From an uncultured Oscillospiraceae bacterium (lineage in GTDB: Bacteria > Bacillota > Clostridia > Oscillospirales > Acutalibacteraceae): 20,968 nucleotides of DNA. A program made the position numbers and the translations under genes. Where the stretch lies: assembly GCA_900554535.1 (NCBI GenBank), contig USIA01000018.1, positions 1 through 20,968 on the forward strand. Reading direction: 5' to 3'. Shown here piece after piece: positions 14,999 through 20,968 of the stretch. The notes beneath the pieces are model-generated. The model saw only the letters and a program-made list of their open reading frames with translations, searched no databases and was not told the DNA's origin. How positions within the stretch are numbered: position 1 is the first letter of the stretch; every line of letters begins with the position of its first letter.

Positions 14999-15863
14999 CG
15001 TTATCAATGATGCCGGACAGGTTCGCAAAAATCTGTGCCGCAACGTCCGGCTTGTTCATCGTATAGATATGGATATGTTCCACGCCGCTGGCAATCAGAT
15101 CGATGATCTGTTCGGTCGCGTAGGCGACGCCTGCCTGTTTCATGGCCACCGGATCGTCGCCAAAGCGGTCCGCGATGCACCGGAAGCGGCGAGGCACAGA
15201 CGTGCCGGAAAGCTCAACGCTGCGTGCAATCTGCTTGGCATTTGTCACAGGCATGATGCCTGCAATAATCGGAACACGGATGTCCGCGGACAGCGCCCGG
15301 TAAAGGAAATTATAAAATGTATCGTTGTCAAAAAACATCTGGCTGGTGAAAAAGTCGCAGCCTGCGTCCGCCTTCAGCTTTAAGTAACGCAAATCCTCTT
15401 CCTGATTGGGGCTCTCCACATGTCCTTCCGGATAACAAGCGCCGCCAATGCAGAAATTTCCCATTTTCTTCAAATCGGCAATCAGATCGCAGGCATGCAA
15501 AAATTGGCCGGGTGTCGGATAATCCCCGTCCTGCGGGATATCGCCGCGCAGTGCCAGGATATTTTCGATGCCCGCCGCCTGAAATTCACGCGCTGTGGCA
15601 CGCACCTCGTCCTTGGTTGCGGAAACACAGGTCAGGTGAGATAGAACCGGCACACCGGTTTTCTGCACTTCCATAGCCAACTCCAGCGCACGGCCGCGGT
15701 TGGTGCCGCCCGCGCCATAGGTCACACTGACAAAAGCGGGATGCAAGGCGGCAATCTGCCGGACGACTTCCTGCGCACGCGGCAGACCGGCATCCTTTTT
15801 GGGTGGAAAAACCTCACAGCTGACCGTTACCCGGTCGCTGTGCAAAACATCGCTGATTTTCAT
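14988..15863 (-). CDS. metF: Methylenetetrahydrofolate reductase
   Basis: A 291-residue flavin enzyme that makes 5-methyl-tetrahydrofolate, the methyl donor for MetH. It shows SCEVFPPK near the start (catalytic Glu 17), SVTYGAGGTNRGRAL, HLTCVSATKDEV, LALRGDIP and FFTSQMFFDNDTFYNF, all typical of MetF, and normal length. ATG at 15863 follows CAGGAG. It is the first gene of a two-gene unit with the MetH activation-domain gene, and is divergent from the PglX-like methyltransferase. Confidence 0.95.
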   Translation of the reverse strand: MKISDVLHSDRVTVSCEVFPPKKDAGLPRAQEVVRQIAALHPAFVSVTYGAGGTNRGRALELAMEVQKTGVPVLSHLTCVSATKDEVRATAREFQAAGIENILALRGDIPQDGDYPTPGQFLHACDLIADLKKMGNFCIGGACYPEGHVESPNQEEDLRYLKLKADAGCDFFTSQMFFDNDTFYNFLYRALSADIRVPIIAGIMPVTNAKQIARSVELSGTSVPRRFRCIADRFGDDPVAMKQAGVAYATEQIIDLIASGVEHIHIYTMNKPDVAAQIFANLSGIIDNDAD

Positions 15864-15984
15864 GTAAAAACTCCTGTTTTGAGATTTATCAAAATGGCCC
15901 GTTTCTGTGTGGCCGCCGCACTTTTCCTTAGAAACGCGAGCGCCAAATCCGCGATCGCAGCGTCTCGAATGGGCGGACAGGATT

Positions 15985-16014
15985 AGTATACCACAGATTC
16001 TGTCGGAATGCCAC
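15985..16014 (-). promoter_or_regulatory. Likely promoter of metF
   Basis: On minus, TATACT (15985-15990) with GTGGCA (16009-16014) 18 bp upstream. The leader of about 115 nt contains a modest inverted repeat (15931-15937 with 15960-15966), but I do not recognise a SAM or cobalamin riboswitch in it. Confidence 0.55.
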
Positions 16015-16043
16015 GTGACAAATCACGGATTTTCGACTATACT
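16015..16043 (+). promoter_or_regulatory. Likely promoter of the PglX-like methyltransferase
   Basis: GTGACA (16015-16020), a 17-bp spacer and TATACT (16038-16043): each hexamer is one base off consensus. The start site would be near 16050, giving a short leader with AAAGGGG before ATG 16076. Its -35 abuts the -35 of the divergent metF promoter. Confidence 0.75.
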
Positions 16044-16075
16044 AGGAAAGCACAAATTGGAAAGGGGCGTTCTGC

Positions 16076-19000
16076 ATGGATAAAACGGCACTTTGCAGCC
16101 TGGCGCGGCAGGCGCGCGCTGCGCTGGAAACATCGGCGCACACTTGTCTGCGTGGGCTACAAGGCCCCCGGCTTCCGGGCAGCGCGGGGCTGCAACAGGC
16201 ATATCTGTTGCATCGGGCTGCATCCGAGGGGATGGATGCGCTCTGTCGCGAAGCGGCCTGCCGGTTTTTTCTGCAGTTGTGCGGCATCCGTTATATGGAA
16301 GTAAACGGTTTTTTGCCGCATACTGTCCTTTCCCCCGCGCCGGGCCAGGCGCTGCCGGGTATTCTGGCATCATGGCTTTCCACACACGACGACACGCTTG
16401 ACCGCGATGGCCTTTACACTCGTTTATTTTTGGTGGAATGCAGCCGTCTGCACGGGCAAATTCCAGACTTTTTCCCCGCCCCGGATGCGATAGACCTGCT
16501 CTTATCGATGCATGTGGGCAGTGGGGTGGCAAAGTTGTTTTGCCAGGCTGTACCGGAGGCGGCATGGAAAAATCACGTGGAAATCGTGGGGTGGCTCTAT
16601 CAATTTTACCGTTCTGCTGAAAAGGACGCCGCCATCAACGTCTACCGCGGCGCCGTTAAAATGCGCGATGTGCCTGCGGCAACACAGTTCTTCACAAACC
16701 GCTGGGTCGTCGAATACCTCGTGCAAAATTCGCTGGGACGCCTGTGGCTAGAAAGCCACCCGGACAGCCGCCTGCGGGAAAGCATGCCCTATTACCTGGA
16801 CGCGCCGCAGCATACGCCGCGCGCGCCGTTGCGGCCCGAAGATCTGCATGTGCTCGATCCCTGTATGGGCAGCGGGCATATGCTCGTATATGCATTTTCG
16901 CTTCTGCTGCAAATCTATGCGGAATGCGGCCAACCGCCGCGGGAGGCAGCCAAACGGATTCTTTCGGAGAACCTCTGGGGATTGGACATTGACCCATGCA
17001 GTTGCCAACTCGCCGCATTTGCCCTGATGATGCAGGCGCGCGCCTGTGACCCGGAAATTCTGAATAATCCACCCACCCTCCATCTTTGTGCAGTACAAGA
17101 CAGCAAGGGAATCCCCAAAAGTGCCCTTCGCTATACGGCAGCGGACGATGATGGCTTGCAGGGCGATCTGAATACACTGCTTGCAGCATACCGCGGTGCA
17201 GGTCAAGCCGGCGCCCTGAGCTATGCGCCGGACGTGGATTTACAGGCATTGCGGGATCGCTTTGCACAGATCCGGCGGGACAATTGGCCTGGCGATTTCT
17301 TCCGTATGGAAGCACGCCGTCGGGCTTTGGAACGTGTGTGGCCATTGGTGCAGCAGACGGAAATCCTGCGCGGGCAATACGACGTGGTGGTCACAAATCC
17401 GCCCTATCTGTCCCATATGGACCGGCCGCTGCGCAAATATATCGACGCCCACTGGCCGGATTACAATAACGACCTGTTCGCGGCCTTTCTGGCGCGCGGT
17501 TTTGACTTTTGCAAACCAGGGGGCTACTGCGGCTATATGACGCCCTATGTCTGGATGTTTATCAAAAGCTATCAGGCTTTGCGCGAAAAAATTGCAACAG
17601 AAAAATCGGTCATTACCCTGGTGCAGTTGGCCTATTCGGCGTTTGAGGAAGCGACGGTACCTGTATGCACCTTTGTTTTGCAGAACCGGCCGGAGGAGGA
17701 CCCTGGGCTTTACTTGCGTCTGACGGATTTTCCAGGTGGCATGGAGGCCATGGGCGGCTATGTGCGCCAGGCGGCCAAAGTTCCTGCGCGGCCGTGGTGT
17801 TATGAGGCGCGGCTCTCCGACTTCCGACAGGTTCCGGGCAGCCCGTTTGCTTATTGGGTGGGCGGCAGCGTCGCGCGCGTGTTCCGCCAGGGAAAGCCGC
17901 TTGGTGACCTCGCCGAAATCTGTAACGGCCTTTTCACCTGTGACAACCGGCGATTCCTGCGGCTTTGGTGGGAAATCGATCCCCAACGCATCGACTTTGC
18001 CTGCGGCAGCGCGCAGGAATGCTGCCAGAGCCAAAAGCGCTGGTTCCCCTACAACAAAGGCGGTGCGGCCCGAAAATGGTATGGAAACCAGGACTGGGTG
18101 ATTGATTTCGCTAACTTTGGCGCTGATGTACGCGCCTGGCGCCTGCAAAGCGGGCAAAGCGCGGCTATGACCGGGCGGCAGCATTATTTTCAGCCGAGTC
18201 TGAGCTGGGGCTTTGTCAATTCCAGCCGTTTCAGCGTGCGGGCATACCCAAAAGGCTTTGTGTTTGACATTGCGGGGTCCTCTCTCTTCCCTCCGGAAAG
18301 GGACCGCCTTTACCGCCTCGGCTTTCTGGGCAGTTCGACCGCGTTCCAGCTGTTGCAGATTCTCAACCCCACCCTTAACTGCCAAGCGGGCGACATCGCG
18401 CGGCTGCCCATCCTGGAAGCTGCCGATCGGTCCGAAGTGGAGCGCATGGTGCGGGAAAATATCGCCCTGAGCAAAGCGGACTGGGATGACTTTGAAACGA
18501 GCTGGAATTTCCGCATCCATCCGCTGGTGCGGGCAAAAGTCGATACCCTGCCGGAAGCTCAGGCCGCCTGGGCGGCGGAGGCCGAGGCACGCTTCGATAC
18601 GGTGCGGAAAAATGAAGCGGGCATTCATGCGCATTTTGCTGCGCTTTACGGTACGGGCGCGCCTGTATCGGTGCCAGAGGAGAGCCTTTCCATCCGCCGC
18701 GCCAACCCAAAACGTGATGCGGAAAGCCTGGTTTCCTATTTTGTCGGTGTTTGGTTCGGCCGGTGGACCTGCAATTTCTGGCAGCCGCCCGCCGAGAACG
18801 CGCTGTTCCCCATACGGGAAGCGGCTGATGCTTTTTCCGAATTTCTCACGGCGCGATTCGGGCCGGACGCATCCGATATGCTCGCGCCGCTGCTCGGTTC
18901 CGGCAAACCGCTGACCGTTTTCCGCCGTTATCTAACGCGGACGTTCTTCCGCACACATTGCCGGATATACCGCAAACGGCCAATATACTGGCAGCTGACA

Positions 19001-19186
19001 GCGGGAAAGCCGGCGCTGCTTTACCTGCACGGCGATTTGACGGCTGGACTGCGGCAGGCCGCGGCCCTGTCGCCAGAGTCGGAAGCCTTGCGGCATTTGG
19101 CGGAAAAGCCGCCCCATTTTAATCCTGACGCGGGTGTTGAAGCGAACTTTGCAAAACTGCGAGACATTTTGCGTCCCATTTCTTGA
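16076..19186 (+). CDS. pglX: BREX-1 PglX-like adenine-specific DNA methyltransferase, solitary in this window
   Basis: A 1036-residue N6-adenine methyltransferase. The N-terminal region holds IRYMEVNGFLP and then EIVGWLYQFY...PAATQFFTNRWVVEYLVQNSLGRLW, a block typical of BREX-1 PglX. The SAM-binding motif I is DPCMGSGHM (261-269), followed by GLDIDP. The catalytic NPPY is at 441-444. The C-terminal half, including NGLFTCDNRRFLRLWW, looks like target recognition. I see no nuclease motif at the N terminus, which argues against a type IIG enzyme. It is somewhat shorter than the roughly 1200 residues usual for PglX but has clear ends. No other BREX gene is nearby. metH follows 31 bp downstream on the same strand with no terminator between. 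Confidence 0.88.
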   Translation: MDKTALCSLARQARAALETSAHTCLRGLQGPRLPGSAGLQQAYLLHRAASEGMDALCREAACRFFLQLCGIRYMEVNGFLPHTVLSPAPGQALPGILASWLSTHDDTLDRDGLYTRLFLVECSRLHGQIPDFFPAPDAIDLLLSMHVGSGVAKLFCQAVPEAAWKNHVEIVGWLYQFYRSAEKDAAINVYRGAVKMRDVPAATQFFTNRWVVEYLVQNSLGRLWLESHPDSRLRESMPYYLDAPQHTPRAPLRPEDLHVLDPCMGSGHMLVYAFSLLLQIYAECGQPPREAAKRILSENLWGLDIDPCSCQLAAFALMMQARACDPEILNNPPTLHLCAVQDSKGIPKSALRYTAADDDGLQGDLNTLLAAYRGAGQAGALSYAPDVDLQALRDRFAQIRRDNWPGDFFRMEARRRALERVWPLVQQTEILRGQYDVVVTNPPYLSHMDRPLRKYIDAHWPDYNNDLFAAFLARGFDFCKPGGYCGYMTPYVWMFIKSYQALREKIATEKSVITLVQLAYSAFEEATVPVCTFVLQNRPEEDPGLYLRLTDFPGGMEAMGGYVRQAAKVPARPWCYEARLSDFRQVPGSPFAYWVGGSVARVFRQGKPLGDLAEICNGLFTCDNRRFLRLWWEIDPQRIDFACGSAQECCQSQKRWFPYNKGGAARKWYGNQDWVIDFANFGADVRAWRLQSGQSAAMTGRQHYFQPSLSWGFVNSSRFSVRAYPKGFVFDIAGSSLFPPERDRLYRLGFLGSSTAFQLLQILNPTLNCQAGDIARLPILEAADRSEVERMVRENIALSKADWDDFETSWNFRIHPLVRAKVDTLPEAQAAWAAEAEARFDTVRKNEAGIHAHFAALYGTGAPVSVPEESLSIRRANPKRDAESLVSYFVGVWFGRWTCNFWQPPAENALFPIREAADAFSEFLTARFGPDASDMLAPLLGSGKPLTVFRRYLTRTFFRTHCRIYRKRPIYWQLTAGKPALLYLHGDLTAGLRQAAALSPESEALRHLAEKPPHFNPDAGVEANFAKLRDILRPIS

Positions 19187-19217
19187 AAGCCAATTAAAAA
19201 ATAAGGAGGCCAATTCG

Positions 19218-20968
19218 ATGCCAACAATTCGGGAATTGCTCGGAAAGCAGCTGCTCTTCAGCGATGGCGCCATGGGCACGATGCTTCAGCGCGCCGGGCT
19301 TGCGGCTGGCGACGTGCCGGAAGTTTGGAACTGCACCCGGCCGCAGGTGTTGCGGGAGATTCACAACGCCTATCTGGATGCGGGCGCGGACTGGGTGACC
19401 GCCAACACTTTTGGTGCGAACCCGGTCAAATTTGAAAGTACGGACTATACCTGCGAGGAAGTCATTTGCGCGGGCATCCGCCTGGCGGTAGAAGCGGCGC
19501 ATCCACGCGGCAAATGGGCGGCGCTCGACATTGGACCGACCGGCCGTCTTCTAAAGCCAATGGGCGACCTCTCCTTTGACGATGCCTATCAGGCATTTTA
19601 CGACGCAGCCAAAGCGGGCGCACAGGCAGGCGCCGATTTGATTTTGATCGAAACGATGAGCGATACGCTCGAAATGAAGGCCGCCGTGCTCGCCTGCCGG
19701 GAGGCCTGCGACTTGCCCATTCTGGCAACCATGACCTTTGACGAGAAGGGCAAACTGCTGACAGGCGGCGACATTCCCGCCGCGGCCGCGCTGCTCCAAA
19801 GCCTGCACCCGGATGCGGCCGGGTTCAATTGCGGACTGGGTCCCCAGCAGATGATCGATTTCCTGCCACAACTGCGCCAGCACCTCTCCCTGCCCATCAT
19901 CATCCAGCCAAACGCGGGCTTGCCGCAGGTGGAAAACGGCGAGACGGTCTATACCGTCGGGCCGGAAGAATTTGCCGCGGACATGGTGCAGCTCTGGGAT
20001 GGCGGCGCCTGCGTGCTCGGCGGCTGCTGCGGTACAACGCCGGAGCACATTGCTGCCGTTGTCCGGGCGCTTACCGGAAAGACGCCGAAGCCGCTGCCCG
20101 AACTCACCGAGACGGTCGTCTCCTCCTATAGCCACACTGTTACCTTCGGCGGACAGACGCGCCTGATCGGCGAACGGATCAACCCGACCGGCAAAAAGAG
20201 CCTGCAGCAGGCGCTGCGTAACGACGACATGGGCTACATCCTGCGCGAGGGCATTGCCCAGCAGGAGGCGGGCGCGGACATTCTCGACGTCAATGTTGGG
20301 CTGCCGGAGATCGACGAGCCCAAGCTGCTGGTGGAGGCGGTGCAGGCTTTGCAGGGGGTAACGGACCTGCCTTTGCAGCTGGACACGAGCGACCCTGTTG
20401 CCATGGAACAGGCGCTGCGTATCTATAACGGCAAGGCGCTGCTCAACTCCATCAACGGCAAACAGGAGGTCATGGACGCGGTGTTTCCGCTTGTCCAGAA
20501 ATACGGTTGTGCGGTCATTGCGCTCACGCTCGACGAGAATGGCATCCCCGCAACGGCAGAAGGCCGCTTTGCGATCGCGAAAAAGATCGTCGCAGAGGCC
20601 GAAAAATACGGCATCCCACGCCGGGAGATCATCTTCGACGCATTGGCCATGACGATTTCCGCCGGGCAGGAGTCAGCCCGCGTCACGCTCGAGACGCTGC
20701 GGCTGATCCGCGAGCGTCTTGGCATGCACACGAGTCTGGGCGTTTCCAATATCTCCTTCGGACTGCCGCACCGCGAACGCGTCACGTCCACATTTTTCAC
20801 AATGGCCATGCAGGCCGGACTCTCCGCAGCGATCATCAATCCAAAAAGCAGCGCAATCCTCGACAGCTGGCGCAGCTTCAACGCACTGATGGGCTATGAC
20901 CACCAGTGTATGGCCTACATCGATTACTATAAGGACCTGCCGAAAGACGGACCGGCAAAACCCGCCCA
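19218..20968 (+). CDS. metH: B12-dependent methionine synthase, N-terminal part, runs off window
   Basis: The frame is open from ATG 19218 (AGGAGG upstream) to the window end, 583 codons. The first 290 or so residues are the zinc-dependent homocysteine methyltransferase domain (SDGAMGTMLQRAG, TANTFGANPVKF, FNCGLGP, and GGCCGTTPEHI giving the zinc cysteines). A pterin-binding domain follows (RLIGERINPTGKKSLQQAL, GADILDVNVGLP, LPLQLDTSDP, LLNSINGK). MetH moves the methyl group of 5-methyl-tetrahydrofolate through B12 to homocysteine. The B12 domains should lie beyond the edge. The activation domain is a separate gene at 14307-14998, as in many Firmicutes. Confidence 0.95.
   Translation, partial: MPTIRELLGKQLLFSDGAMGTMLQRAGLAAGDVPEVWNCTRPQVLREIHNAYLDAGADWVTANTFGANPVKFESTDYTCEEVICAGIRLAVEAAHPRGKWAALDIGPTGRLLKPMGDLSFDDAYQAFYDAAKAGAQAGADLILIETMSDTLEMKAAVLACREACDLPILATMTFDEKGKLLTGGDIPAAAALLQSLHPDAAGFNCGLGPQQMIDFLPQLRQHLSLPIIIQPNAGLPQVENGETVYTVGPEEFAADMVQLWDGGACVLGGCCGTTPEHIAAVVRALTGKTPKPLPELTETVVSSYSHTVTFGGQTRLIGERINPTGKKSLQQALRNDDMGYILREGIAQQEAGADILDVNVGLPEIDEPKLLVEAVQALQGVTDLPLQLDTSDPVAMEQALRIYNGKALLNSINGKQEVMDAVFPLVQKYGCAVIALTLDENGIPATAEGRFAIAKKIVAEAEKYGIPRREIIFDALAMTISAGQESARVTLETLRLIRERLGMHTSLGVSNISFGLPHRERVTSTFFTMAMQAGLSAAIINPKSSAILDSWRSFNALMGYDHQCMAYIDYYKDLPKDGPAKPA

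Noticed and set aside
17240..18634. 464-codon open frame on minus inside the methyltransferase gene
   Set aside because: It lies wholly antisense to a gene with clear motifs, has no ribosome site and resembles no family; an overprint artefact of GC-rich third positions.
16076..19186. Type IIG restriction-modification enzyme instead of PglX
   Set aside because: No PD-(D/E)XK nuclease signature is visible in the N-terminal region, and the pre-motif I block is of PglX type.

Overview
The window reads as chromosomal DNA of an endospore-forming, fermentative Clostridia, most likely an Oscillospirales/Butyricicoccaceae-type gut Firmicute. The case rests on a spoIIIA operon, strong AGGAGG ribosome sites, an L-lactate dehydrogenase, a feoAB cassette with a Cys-rich partner, a B12-dependent methionine synthase split from its activation domain, and base composition that looks GC-rich for a Firmicute (judged by eye). 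There are no rRNA or tRNA genes, CRISPR arrays, insertion sequences or phage genes that I can see.

Layout. (1) Positions 1-4489, minus strand: spoIIIAA-AB-AC-AD-AE-AF-AG and the first codons of spoIIIAH, tightly overlapped. This is the mother-cell side of the SpoIIIA-SpoIIQ channel. spoIIIAH runs off the left edge and appears frameshifted. (2) 4490-4875: a gap with two tandem minus-strand terminators that separate spoIIIA from the gene upstream. (3) 4876-6359, minus: a small Dabb-domain protein and an L-lactate dehydrogenase. (4) 6514-9046, plus: a ferrous-iron uptake operon feoA-feoB-(FeoB-associated Cys-rich membrane peptide). It has a consensus sigma-A promoter, a DtxR/IdeR-like operator candidate and a clear terminator. 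(5) 9081-12109, minus: a two-gene envelope polysaccharide unit. It holds a Wzy-like polymerase and a Wzz-type chain-length protein fused to a tyrosine-kinase-like domain whose nucleotide-binding motifs are destroyed. (6) 12122-13546, minus: a COG2509-type FAD-dependent dehydrogenase. (7) 13765-14301, plus: an unknown lipoprotein whose stop codon forms the loop of its own terminator. (8) 14307-20968: a methionine/one-carbon locus. metF and a frameshifted MetH activation-domain gene lie on minus; a 1036-residue BREX-1 PglX-like adenine methyltransferase and the start of metH lie on plus.

How the genes work together. The met genes should make methionine, and hence S-adenosylmethionine, the substrate of the DNA methyltransferase that sits among them and is probably co-transcribed with metH. 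No other BREX gene (brxA, brxB, brxC, pglZ, brxL) is in view, so the methyltransferase looks solitary within this window.

The points most worth a second look are the orphan PglX inside the met locus, the Wzz/pseudo-kinase fusion, two single-base frameshifts at G/C runs (spoIIIAH and the MetH activation gene), the feo operator, and the feo Cys-rich peptide, which lacks a normal start codon. I see no wholly new multi-gene system that the sequence alone could prove.
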